From Azadirachta indica (taxonomy: Eukaryota > Streptophyta > Magnoliopsida > Sapindales > Meliaceae), in assembly GCA_022749755.1 (NCBI GenBank), contig CM040452.1, positions 23,264,773-23,328,772 of the forward strand: DNA of 64,000 bases, given 5' to 3'. Position numbers and translations under genes: made by a program. Every line of letters begins with the position of its first letter. Position 1 is the stretch's first letter. Shown here in pieces: positions 23,541 through 34,345 of this stretch. The notes beneath the pieces are model-generated. The model saw nothing but the letters and a program-made list of their open reading frames with translations. It was not told the DNA's origin and did no database searches.

Positions 23541-23592
23541 GATTGAAATTAATTTAAGAATTAAGGTGTTAGAAATATCATCTTACCTTAAT
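23533..23592 (+). repeat. Left arm of a ~60-bp inverted repeat
   Basis: Matches the reverse complement of 24702-24766 over about 60 bases (AATTAATTTAAGAATTAAGG on this strand) with few differences. The arms enclose about 1.1 kb. They do not extend into obvious terminal sequences. Confidence 0.65.
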
Positions 23593-24324
23593 GAGGACGT
23601 CTGGCATAATTCTTGAGGGGCCAGAATTGTACTATATTTTATATTCATGATGTGTATGATATTTATTATCATATTAGATGAATATCTATTACACAAATAT
23701 ATATAGTTACCTTGATGTAACTATATATATCTACATATATATATATACACGTTTTCTACTCCTTCTCTACAAAACTCAAAATTGCATTCTGCTTATTGCA
23801 TTGAAGAGTAGACATTCAAAGCCTTTTAATGATATATTAGGTGATGTGTTATTCAAATCACGGTGTGCACATAGATCCAAACAACGTTGGTCAAGTATTA
23901 AAAAACTGCCATTAAACAACAAGGGTGGCGTAGCCGCTGATGTGCAAATTTAAATGCTCGCAAGTGTACGAATCGTTAATAGCTGACGATAAGTTTACTC
24001 TGAGGTCGATCTCTCGAAGAATTGAAATGATTTAAATCCTTATTGTTTCATGTTAATTACTAATTTAAGCAAATATAAAATCATAAATACTTTAATGCAA
24101 TGGAAACACCATGATTCCTTATATATATACATATCTAAGTAACACACAATTTTATCAAATAATCACTTCAACTTGAGGATAATTCACAAATATTTAAGCT
24201 CGAATATAGTTGGTTTGTGAGTAAAATATCCACTAATCAAACATTATGTGCATATTGATGTAAGCAATGATATCATATAATTTTATTAAAAGATGCAATT
24301 TTCTACCTTTGAATTGATGCCCAA

Positions 24325-24392
24325 TTTTCGGGTCGGAATTGTCAAACGTGAAACAGACTCGAAAAATGATTTTAATTCGAGACAGGCCACAG
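24325..24392 (+). repeat. Copy of the 23-kb dispersed repeat
   Basis: Contains TTTTCGGGTCGGAATTGTC, an AAACGTGAAA segment, and GATTTTAATTCGAGACAGGC, matching the block at 23330-23400 in order and spacing. Confidence 0.65.
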
Positions 24393-24701
24393 TCCAAAGT
24401 AAATTTTTAAAAAAAAGATTCAGAGGTGGTCGTTAGGTAAATTGGAATTTGGCTAGTTGTTTAATTTGGTATTGAAATATTAGATGAATTAAACAACCAT
24501 TATGTAATTTAGATTATTAGTTTTTCCACTAAAACTAGAGAATTCCAATGATCATGGTAATTCTCACTTACAATTAATTAAATATATCCTTGATATGAGG
24601 TTTTTATTTAATTAATTGTATTATTATAAAGAAATCATTTAACCATTTAAATCAAACTAAGTCAATGGATTCAATTTAAATTCTTATTCAAAGGAGCTTA
24701 A

Positions 24702-24766
24702 TTAAGGTAAGATGATGTTTCTAACATCTTAATTCTCAAATTAATTTCAATCACAAAAAATAGATA
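24702..24766 (-). repeat. Right arm of a ~60-bp inverted repeat
   Basis: Reverse complement of 23533-23592, including the GGTAAGATGATGTTTCTAAC segment. Confidence 0.65.
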
Positions 24767-24769
24767 GTA

Positions 24770-26900
24770 AATCCACAAAAAATAATCAAATTTATACAGA
24801 TTAATGAACAAAAAATAATCTCAACCTCTAATTAATCACATTTCACAAAATATTCAATACTATTTCAATAGCAAAGCCAAACTCCCAAAATATGTTTACA
24901 CTTCCATTCTTAAATTCAAATCTATGAATCTAATTACAAAAGTTCTAAACATATTTGAAAAATAAACAAACTTAAAGAAAGTTTCCCTTTTTGACGGTTC
25001 ACCACCAAATTTTGAAGAAGATAATAATTATGCCCAGTAAGAATGTCCTCCTCTTCAATTCAGCAATCCTCCCCCTCTAATAGAAAACTCGCTCTTTAGA
25101 AACCCTTTTATTCATCAAATCCTTCCCTAATTCGTTCTCAACCTAGCAGCACCTGCAAAGCCATTCCCTTTTACTCATTTGGTCAACAACTTATTCAAAA
25201 TTCACTCCCACATGTTAAGAAAAGTTTGTCTTCCAGTTGTTTTCTTTCCAGCTGGAATTTTGACCTTACAACCTAAACATTTGCTTTTTTTTTGAAATGA
25301 AGGGTTGTAAATCATTATGTCTAGTTTTCAAATTATTTTGCATCACCCAAATATGAGTATTGAGGACAAAATTATGTTAAAAAGTACGGACTATATTCAG
25401 CAAATACGGGTCTTCCAGCATCTTAGGTTTGTTTTTAGGCTTTTTACAACAATTCCTATAAGTAATAAAAAGAAGCTCAAAGTAATAAAAATTTAAAATA
25501 AAATACATAATAAAGGACATAAATATAACAAAATATTAGGACAAGTATTGATTTATCAGTCGTGTAATCTACGCACCCGTCGACACCTCATAATCTGCAT
25601 TTTGCACCATCAAATAGTAAGTAAGGCGTAGCCACGCCATTCGACATAAACTCAGGCCATACTTGCGGCGCATCTGTACCATTTGCAGAACAAAACGTAT
25701 GGCATGCCTATGCCACTTTCTTGCGCCCCCACTCCTTTTTGCATATTTTAGTGTTTCCAAGGGCCATTTGCAGCCCTTAGATGAGAATGAAGTTAGAATT
25801 GTCCAATTTGAAGGGTTTCAATATATTTACAAGGAAGCAGTAATTTTGGATGATAGGAGGTGAGTTTTTAGAGCAAGAAAGAGAGGAAAAGAGAGAAAAT
25901 CCTAAAGAGAGAAAGAGGTGGACTACATGAATTCTTAAAGGACTTGGGAAAATACTTGGAAGTTTGGTGGATTAAAGCTTCTACTTCACTAGCTTTATCT
26001 CTTAAAGTCTTCAATTTATCTTGAATTTCATATTATTATTGTTGTCCTCCTTATTTTTAGAATGAATTTCTTGATAAATTATTTCATTAATTATGGTATG
26101 TCAAGCTAAATTTTTACTATTCTAGGGACTTGATGTAGCTTATCTAAACTAAACTGTATTTTGATCAATTAGCATGTTATTAATGTTAATATGATTTGAT
26201 TCACTTGTATTTTACCTATGCTTAATGTCACTAATTTTTTAATTGATGAATTAGTTGATAGATGATGAATAAATTGATTTTTGGGAGAGATTAATTTGTT
26301 TATCGAATTAAAGAAACATAATTTAGATAGTTGTAAGATCGCGAGAAGATCAACACCTAGATAATTTAATTAACACTTGATAATCTAATTAACATTTAGG
26401 ATATCAAGAGACTGAGACATAATTGAGTTCTAAGTGCTTAATGATAGATAGTGCGTAATGAGCACATAGTTAATTGAGTTAGATGGAGATATCAACTTGG
26501 TTAGTTATAAGTAAGACATTGTTTGATGCTCAGGTAAGGTAAGGATGTTATTCTTCATCCTGTTATTATTGAATAGGATCAAAACTCATTGATAATGGCC
26601 AATTAAGAGAAAAATTGAGATATATAAGTGAAATCAAGGCCCTAGAACCTTCACCATAGCATAGTTCCACTCATTCATAAGTTCTCTCTAATTTTGAGTT
26701 AATATTGTTGTTTATCAATCGCTATTCAATTATTTGTTTTAATTTTACTACTTACGATTCCAAAAATTCTAAATTTTTTTAGATAAAATCAATTTCCTAT
26801 ATTTGCAGTACTTAGTTTAGAATTTGAAAACTCAATCCTTGTGCGTATGACATCCCATATTTATCACTACATTACTTGACATAACTCCATATACTTGCCG
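24770..26900. other. Non-coding AT-rich stretch, probable Athila/Tat LTR remnants
   Basis: No gene is supported. A GC-richer island lies at about 25560-25760 with short spurious frames on both strands. The stretch directly precedes an Athila-type primer-binding site at about 26925, so at least its right part is probably the decayed LTR of family D. Confidence 0.5.
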
Positions 26901-26924
26901 ATTGCAAGGTTGCGAATATGTTTT

Positions 26925-26940
26925 TGGTGCCATTATCGAG
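26925..26940 (+). other. Degraded Athila/Tat-type primer-binding site
   Basis: TGGTGCCATTATCGAG resembles TGGCGCCGTTGCCGGG, the site usual after the LTR of Athila and Tat elements, with C-to-T-type decay. The gag-like frame follows about 110 bp downstream. Confidence 0.6.
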
Positions 26941-27034
26941 CATGAAAATTTTGAAATCTTTTACTATTATTGTGATCGAGTTACTTTCATTTTAATATAA
27001 GCATTTATTGTTGTTTTGTAGAGATTGAAGGTAT

Positions 27035-27990
27035 ATGCAAATAAGAATAAGTTTGGAACTTATTGAATTTGATCTTGAGATTGAACGAACTCTTCGCCAT
27101 GTTAGGAAAAATAGAAGAGGTCAATCAAGAAACATGGTGATGTCAATCCACCACCACTACTACAACAAAGAGCTTCAAGATTACTTCAGGCTGGTTGTTA
27201 ATGACAACTATTCGAGGATTAGTCGTCAAGCTATAAATGCCAACAATTTTGAACTAAAGCCAGCATTAATCAATATGGTCCAACAAAGCCAATGTGAGAG
27301 TTTGTCTCATAAGGACCGCAATGTCCATTTGGTCATATGTTTTGAAGGTTTGTGATACCATGAAGATGAACGAGGTTGACTTAGACATGATACGAATGAG
27401 GTTCTTCCCATTTTCTTTATTGGATAAAGCTTGAGATTGGTTACAATCATTATAGTAGGGGACTATTGCTACATGGGAAGAATTGGCTTAGAAGTTTTTT
27501 ACCAAATTCTTTCCAGCTAAAAGGTGAGATTGCACAGTTCAGACAATTGGATTTTGAATCTCTTTATGACTCATGCAATTGGTTTAAGGATTTGATTTGT
27601 AAGTGTCCTTAGCATGGATATCAAGACCGGTTTCAAATACAATTATTCTATAATAGGTTGAATGGCAGACTCAAACCATCGTGGATGCTACAACTGGTGT
27701 TACTCTTTTGTTAAAGACTGTTGATGAAGCTTATACATTGTTAAAAAAAATGGACTGCAACAACTACCAATGGCCAAATGATAGATCTTTGGTGAAGAGA
27801 GCTGCAAGAATTGATGAAGTTGATCTGTTGGTACCACTTTTAGCTAAAGTAGCAACTTTAACTAACCAACTTCAAGCATTTACAACTATGGAAGCCTCAA
27901 TATGTCAAGAGTCAGTAATGGTCGCAAATACTTCATATTCTAGTGATGGGGTTGATCAAGAGCAATTCCAATTTATCAATAATTAAATTA
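27035..27990 (+). pseudogene. Family D (Athila/Tat-like) gag
   Basis: The frame 27035-27355 (NNFELKPALINMVQQSQCES) and the frame 27681-27986 (TVDEAYTLLKKMDCNNYQWP) match consecutive parts of the large gag of Athila/Tat Ty3 elements. The bridge between them (RMRFFPFSLLDKA, FLTKFFPA-like) is broken by several stops. Gag of this group forms the particle; this copy is inert. Confidence 0.8.
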
Positions 27991-28450
27991 CAATTTCCAG
28001 CCAACCAATAATTTGCAAATCATTACCATCCCAGACTTTCTAACCATGAAAATTTCTCTTACGGTAACTCAAGAAAATGTGCTACAACTATTACAGGCAT
28101 TTTCAACAACCTATAGTAGAAAAGAAGCCATCCTTAGAATTTTTAAACACATTCCTTGTGGAGACTAGAAATCAGTGCAAGAAGAATGAAGTTAGGTTGG
28201 ACAACAACTCATATGGTGAATGGGAGCAATTATGAAATCCTTAGAAATGCAAGTCAACCAACTAGTTTCTATAACTAATTCTCTACAAAAGAGAAAATTT
28301 TCAAGTGATACTGAGGTAAACCCAAAGGAGCATTGCAAAGCTATCACTCTTAAGAATGTAAACAATTGGAAGTAAATAAGCCAAAGGAGATTGAAGATAA
28401 AGTGAAGGAAGCTATAATTGAATCAACAATGATACCGGAAAATGGAGGTA

Positions 28451-29220
28451 TGTGGGAAAATTAATGTTTGCTAAGAAAAAATAGATTACTAAGCTCTATT
28501 TCTAATATTAACAACAAAGAGATACAAAAACACCACCCTAAAATTATTATTAAAGGTTGTAGAGTTTCAAAAAAAAAAAAACACTCACTACTCTATGGAA
28601 AATTCTCTAAGAGATACAGAATATAAAACATAAGAAATTTATTAAACTAAACTCAAAATAACTTGATCTTAATACTATACACTTAAAGCCTTTATATAGG
28701 CTCTTACAAGGATAGAAATGTCAAATGTTAGGCCAACAATCCTTAAAAATTTTAATGGTTAGGCCAACAATTATTACCTAACTTTGATAAACGAATACAA
28801 ACATTTAAAATTCTTTGAAAATAAACCAAAACAGCTAAGACTTTGAATTATAATTCACCAAATCTTTCTAACATTTAGAAATGAAACAAAATACATTGAA
28901 TTTAAATTAAAAAAATTTTAAAATTCGTGTATCCAGATTTTGCCTTGAAAATGAACATGTTGTGAAAAAGTTATCATAACTTTATATAAAAAACTCCAAA
29001 TGCTAAACTGTAAAATTTTATAGAAAGTTTGCTTCTTCAACTTTCCAGTGGCACCAAATTCTTTTTGAAATATTACTTTAATGAGTACAGTTTAAATTTC
29101 AAAATTACCCCTCTGATAGTGTCTTCATAACTTAGTAAATTAGGGTAATCTTCTTAAACTTATTGGCACTTAAGTTCTGCTCTTGATGTTCGGACACTCC
29201 TGTGTCAAACAAAAGAAGTA
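28451..29220 (-). mobile_element. LTR-like insertion in family D gag-pro
   Basis: About 770 bp without coding potential interrupts the family D reading between IIESTMIPENGG and the protease-proximal text at 29260. Its layout on the minus strand resembles the family B LTR (AAGCCTTTATATAGGC near 28685, then GAAATGTCAAATGTTAGG), so it is probably a solo LTR of a related family. Exact ends and a target duplication were not found. Confidence 0.55.
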
Positions 29221-29279
29221 ACAAAGCCCAATGGAATCTCATTTTGAATAATCCTCCCATCATCAATTTGCCATTTTCA

Positions 29280-29501
29280 TTTGCTCAATAGTTTCAAAAG
29301 AAGAAGTTGGATGCTCAATTTTCCAAATTTTTGAAAACCTTTAAGAAGCTTTACATCAATATACCATTCACGGATGCTTTGGAGCAAATGCCAAATTATG
29401 TTAAATCCATGAAAGAATTGGTGTCAGAGAAGTGGCAATTGGAGGAATATGTGATGGTAAAGCTAACGGACGAGTATAGCTCTATTATTCAACGGAAGGT
29501 C
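29280..29501 (+). pseudogene. Family D gag-protease linker
   Basis: The frame contains DAQFSKFLKTFKKLYINIPF and ALEQMPNYVKSMKELVSEK, then a run ending IIQRK. This is the conserved region just before the protease of Athila/Tat elements. It is cut at 29501 by the insertion of a family B LTR. Confidence 0.82.
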
Positions 29502-29841
29502 TGATGCAAACGGAGTTGTGCAACCACGTAAATAAGAAGAGAACTTCAGACATAAGGTTGGAGACACTCAATTACAGCATTTATCTGAGTCGCTAAGCGT
29601 GCCGAGTGGACCGATTACAAGATCTAGAGTCAAGACATTGGAAAGTGTTTTAAATGGACTAATTACGAAATGTGTGATTCAAATACAATTCAAAATATAT
29701 GTCTTGAAAAATTAGGCTTAGTGAACATCATTCAAGCGATCGGAGTCCAAGAAAACTAATATGAAAATATTTAAAAATTATATTCTATTTATATAATTTT
29801 AAGAATCTTAAAATAATGTAATCACTTACATCATACACATT

Positions 29842-29877
29842 CGACGTCATTGCTTACGTCATATATATATGACGTCA
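29842..29877 (+). promoter_or_regulatory. as-1/ocs-like cluster in the B2 LTR
   Basis: CGACGTCATTGCTTACGTCA (29842-29861) followed by TGACGTCA (29870-29877) gives several bZIP half sites within 36 bp, about 120 bp upstream of the TATA box at 29999. It is the best-preserved of the three LTR copies. Confidence 0.65.
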
Positions 29878-29998
29878 TTACTTATGTTTGCATGTTTGAA
29901 ATTTATAGGTTTTAAAAGTCATAAAGTTTGAATTTATTTTGTCAAATTATTAGGTAGGATTGATAGCCTAACTTTGACATTTTCCCTTTGTATTTACC

Positions 29999-30008
29999 TA
30001 TAAAAAGG
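29999..30008 (+). promoter_or_regulatory. TATA box of the family B LTR
   Basis: TATAAAAAGG, preserved as CCTTTTTATA in B1 (17220-17230). It lies in the expected U3/R position relative to the LTR end. Confidence 0.7.
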
Positions 30009-30584
30009 CTTTCATTTCTTGAAATGAAACAAACAATTTTGAGTGTTAAATTATTTCTTATAAGTTCTTGTTCTTGAGCCCTTGAAGTTTAATTTTTTAT
30101 GGCGTTCAAAACAACCAAACTTATCATCTAAATTCTTAAGTATTTTCTTAAGGATTCTTGGTGTGGCGTTTGAGTAAATCATAATCTTGATTCTTATCTA
30201 GATAGGTATCGGGTTAAGACTCTATAAACTTGCGTCTTGGGAAAATCTTGGGGTTCTTTACTATATTCGGTGTTGGGCTTCGTCACGATATTGACGAGGT
30301 TCGTATCATTTGGTATCAGAGTTTTAGTTCTAAGGCAAGTTTAAGTTATCCTCTACCGTTATCCTCTACCTCTTTATTGTTCCTTTACTTCTTAAATTGC
30401 AATTCTGAAAATATATATATATATATATTGTGGCCAAATTCCTCCTTAGTTGGTCCAAATTCGAATTTTGTGTTTTACTTCCTTCAATTCATTTTGAGTT
30501 CATATTTTCATTTCTACTTCCTTAAAAAAAAAAGGGAAACAAAGCACAAAAAAAAAAGAGAAAGAAAAGAAAAGAAAAAAAAAA

Positions 30585-30684
30585 NNNNNNNNNNNNNNNN
30601 NNNNNNNNNNNNNNNNNNNNNNNNNNNNNNNNNNNNNNNNNNNNNNNNNNNNNNNNNNNNNNNNNNNNNNNNNNNNNNNNNNNN
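30585..30684. other. Assembly gap, exactly 100 N
   Basis: A run of exactly 100 N is the usual placeholder for a gap of unknown size. Retrotransposon leader lies on the left and the middle of an ARM-gene exon on the right, so the missing DNA probably spans several kb. Confidence 0.99.
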
Positions 30685-32020
30685 TTCCATATCTCCTAAT
30701 GTCTCCAAGAGAAACGGGATCAAATCGGTTTCTAAGATAAATGAGATATTTGATGGGAAGATTGAGAGATTATACAGAGCTCGAAGAGCATCTTGCTTTG
30801 CTTGTGGACTGCTTTTTCCATCCAAATTCTTGAGGGTTTTAACCAAGAATGGAACTGCGCCTGAAGATCCAATGATCGGTTTATTCAAGTCCAATGCACT
30901 CAAGCCTAAGAAATTTGCGACTATTGCTTCGGAAACTGATGAGTTCCGAGCATTCGGAGATTCGATAAGCTTTAGCATCTTGTGCACAGCACCTGCTTTC
31001 ACAATGGCTGCTTTGTTCCTGCAAAAGGGGTGATAATAATTAATTATATTTTCAATTCAACAATGAATTGTGATCATAAACTTGACTGAAAGTGAAATGA
31101 AATGGGTTATAAACCAATTAAATACAGCAATTAAAAAGCAATTCCATGTATGAAACCACAAATATTCCAGAAAATATAGCTCATAAAAACAACGAAAGTG
31201 ACATGTCGAAGCTAATTTGCATTCTGAATCAATATTTTGCAGAAAACATCAAAAGAAAACCAAAAAGGAGAAAAGGAAAAATACACTCCTTTTCACAAAA
31301 ATATTGATGGAGAAAGAGAAATAACAGCACACAACAGAAATCCCAGAAACATAAAAACATTCAAGAGCCCAGAAAACTCACAAATCATTGCCGATTCCAA
31401 GATTGAGCAGAGCATAAAGCGGAGAAATTTGAGAATCAACATCTTCAAAATCAAGCATTCCAGCCAAAGGAGGAATTGCTCCTAACATTGCAAGAGTAAC
31501 CCTTGTTTCAGGATTTTCTTTGGCCAAAAACCTCACTTTCCTCGCCGCTTCTCTTCTTCCCTCTTCATTTTCCGCCTGCAAATGCTTCACCACAATTTTC
31601 AATTCCGTCAAGGCTTCCTCTTTGTTCTTTATCTCACTCTCACCTTCACCTTCCGCCAACTTCAAGAGATCTAACAATTTCTCGGCTAAACTTCGAATTA
31701 CACGCTTTTTCTTCTTTCTGTTTTCCCGTTTTTACCTCCATCATTTTCCCCGAATCAGCTTTCGTACTGTCCGTTTTCTCCGTTTTCGTCTTCGTTGTGG
31801 CGATAGAAGCAACATCCTCGTCATCCTCTGGGAATTCCCGACGGTATCGCGAACTCCCGCCACAGCTAACAGCGTCAAATATCTTCCGACGGAATGCCGC
31901 ACCGGAGAAAGCCGTCCATAGACGGAAATGATGGTGGCCAGCAGTTGTAACGGTGGAAGTGGGTCCGTCGGCACGATCAAGGATTAAGGATCTGACGTTG
32001 TTCTGATGAATCTTTGCCAT
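30685..32020 (-). CDS. ARM-repeat protein gene, 3' end lost in gap
   Basis: Exon 1 is 32020-31382, the intron is 31381-31019 (GTGAGT donor, TTTTGCAG acceptor), and exon 2 runs from 31018 into the gap. The start is the ATG at 32020 (MAKIHQNNVRSLILDRADG). A variable acidic/basic N-terminal part is followed by armadillo repeats, e.g. GAIPPLAGMLDFEDVDSQIS, GAVHKMLKLIESPNARNSSV and GAVPFLVKTLKNLDGKSSPQ. About 324 residues are visible; Arabidopsis relatives are, as I recall, about 470-520, so the last third is missing. No U-box was seen. ARM proteins of this type are protein-interaction scaffolds with no assigned reaction. A one-base excess in the T-rich stretch 31700-31735 shifts the frame between the N-terminal part and the first ARM repeats. 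Confidence 0.85.
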
Positions 32021-32240
32021 TATTATTATTATTATTGTCGTTATTACTTTTTATTTATATTGTTATTAATTTCTCGACATTGTAGAGAAAAACCAGACAG
32101 AAACAGAAGTGAAGAGTTGTAAGTAGAAGAGAGCAAGTGAGGAGTTGTCTTTGAGTTTGCGTTTCGTTTCTTCTGATTTGTTTTATTTTTATAACAGCCA
32201 AAGTGAAGCCGCCGTGCAGAAACTAGAAAGTGACCAGCAC
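32021..32240 (-). promoter_or_regulatory. 5' leader/promoter region of the ARM gene
   Basis: Contains an ATT trinucleotide run just before the start codon (32021-32040) and purine/pyrimidine-rich sequence typical of plant leaders. No clear TATA box was identified. Confidence 0.4.
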
Positions 32241-32790
32241 TCTATTAAGGCCTTGTTTGGATGGCGTTATTGAGATTTGAGAGAACAGTTACAAAACAGG
32301 ACAATTTTATTTACCATCTAATTTGTCCTTCTAAAAATGAAGGCATAAGAAGAACTAAAACAAATTTTCTACCAAACAGGTAGTGGAAGTGATTTCTTAG
32401 AATCTTTTATATGATTTTAATTAATTTTTATTATGTATAATAAGATTAAGCTCCATCGAAATATATGAATGTTTTCCACCAGATAAAAGTTTAATGTTTT
32501 AAAAATGAAAATTTTTATCTTTATTTAAATTTTTTAAAAAAAGTGATATCAAATTAAATATAAATATGACCTATCTAATTTAATTCATAATTATTATCGT
32601 TTAAAAGAAAAGATAATTATTAAATATGTATTGGATACTATTATTTAAGCATTGAAAATAAACAATGTCGAGATATAAAGTAGCCACTAAATTTATATTA
32701 TTAACACATTTTTGTATAATGTATTTTCTTTTAATCTCACCACACATAATGTTAATTTTTTTAATTAAGAAAAAAAAAAAGGAAGCTCAG

Positions 32791-32793
<3 letters not shown>

Positions 32794-32849
<56 letters not shown>
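32794..32849 (+). repeat. (GA)n microsatellite
   Basis: About 28 uninterrupted GA units. Likely length-polymorphic. Confidence 0.97.
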
Positions 32850-32852
<3 letters not shown>

Positions 32853-33990
32853 GTTACAAAAGAAGCCATTCTTGTGTTACGGAGATAGGAAAGAGGGAGA
32901 AGCTTGTAAAAGACGCCGCGGACAGGATGGTCCCATTACTTTAGGTTACATTACATGGGGAAATGTGAGAATTGTACTGCAGTGTAGTCTATTCCACAGT
33001 ACTAACATAAATAAGCTCATCATCAATCTGATCTGTGTCATCCAGCTAATGTTGTTCGTTGAAGAGGCTTCGGTGTGGGACCGTCCACGGATGGGGGGTA
33101 TTTTGAATGAATCTGAATGGTTGGACGTATGTTAATGCGGTGGGGAAGAGTATAGGGTGTTGAATGTATTTTTGTGCGAACGGAAAATGATCACGCGCAT
33201 CCTCTCGTTTCTCTGTCTCTGACTCCAACGAAAGATTGAACACAAAAGAAGAGGAAAGAAAAGAAAAGAAAACTCACTCTCTCGTTGTCTTTGCCGGATA
33301 TTACAAAATTGTCGCGTTAAATTTTGTTGAGATGATATCATCATATTCTTACGTGCTTATTGATAAAAATACGAAAAATAAAACTGCCTTTTTTTTTTTC
33401 TTTTATTTCAATTAATTTGTATTTAAATTTTTGGAAGAACTATTTTTTATTTTTTTTTTTTTTACTTACATAAAGTCAAGACCATCTTATTTCAATATTA
33501 ATATCGTCAATATGTATTTCAAGTAATTTTATTGGTATTCCAAGTGATTTGAAGATCAAAATTGAGATTATAATGATTGAACACCATAACTAAAATTTTA
33601 ATTTTTGCGATCATCAAAATAAAATTGATTCGCTTAAACTAACATTTTGGTAATTATTAGATTCACATGGGATCAAGATATTTGCCCTTCTAAAAACTTT
33701 CTTGTGACTCTCACCAACACAACTACGACAAAACCCATCATGATTTGAAGCGAACGGCTTTCGTCCTTTCACATCTCTTACATTATTAAATCCCTAAAGT
33801 GATAAATCGTGTCAGATTAAGACTTAAAAAGAATATGGAGCACAAATTTCCCTTCTAATTGACCCACTAAAACGAAAAACACCAATTATGCAAAAGTTAA
33901 TTTGTCCACAAGCAAATCAATTACGTCAAATAAATCAAAAATAGTAAACAACGCGTCACAAGAACATATATGTCTACATCTTTGAAACAT

Positions 33991-34041
33991 ACAATACAAT
34001 ACAATACAATACAATACAATACAATACAATACAATACAATA
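33991..34041 (+). repeat. (ACAAT)n microsatellite
   Basis: Ten perfect pentanucleotide units. Confidence 0.97.
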
Positions 34042-34316
34042 CTATGCAATTTTCAAAATATACAAAATAAGTACAATTTCAGAGGTTACTTAAAATAAAT
34101 TCATACTATTTTCATTTTCTCACAAGACACAGTTGATAAATCAAAATTTCCACCACGTCAGCATCGAATAGAATATTTGCTGCCTAAGTTGGATTGGCCA
34201 TGTTACTTTTATGTTTTTTTAATAACAAACAATATGAATATGCTGTTTAGTGTTTATGATTTGGAAATTGGAAGTGTGAATTTCACAAAATTTTTTTTTT
34301 TTTTTAATTTTTTGGG

Positions 34317-34345
34317 TTTGGTTGGGTTGGGTTGGGTTGGGTTGT
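34317..34345 (+). repeat. (GGTTG)n short tandem repeat
   Basis: About five units next to a T-rich run. Not the plant telomere repeat. Confidence 0.85.

Larger units (their letters stand above)
29502..30584 (+). mobile_element. Family B element B2: 5' LTR, PBS and leader, cut by the gap
   Basis: The LTR at 29502-30308 (807 bp) begins TGATGCAAAC and ends GTATCA. TGGTATCAGAG follows at 30311-30321 and the A-rich leader runs into the N gap. The left flanking 5-mer is AGGTC, so the right target duplication should also read AGGTC, hidden in or beyond the gap. Its internal coding region and 3' LTR are not in the assembly here. Confidence 0.92.

Noticed and set aside
25569..25863. Opposing short open frames in the GC-richer island near 25.7 kb
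   Set aside because: They have no known motif, lie on both strands of the same DNA, and sit in a probable LTR remnant.
32240..32385. CCTTGTTTGG ... CCAAACAGG as a small MITE
   Set aside because: The inverted ends are only about 8 bp and no target duplication is evident, so chance cannot be excluded.
32665..33135. A 156-codon plus-strand open frame containing a long Arg-Glu run
   Set aside because: The middle is the translated (GA)n microsatellite, and the ends show no recognisable protein family or start context.
34317..34345. GGTTG repeats as an interstitial telomere
   Set aside because: The plant telomere repeat is TTTAGGG. This is a short GGTTG microsatellite.
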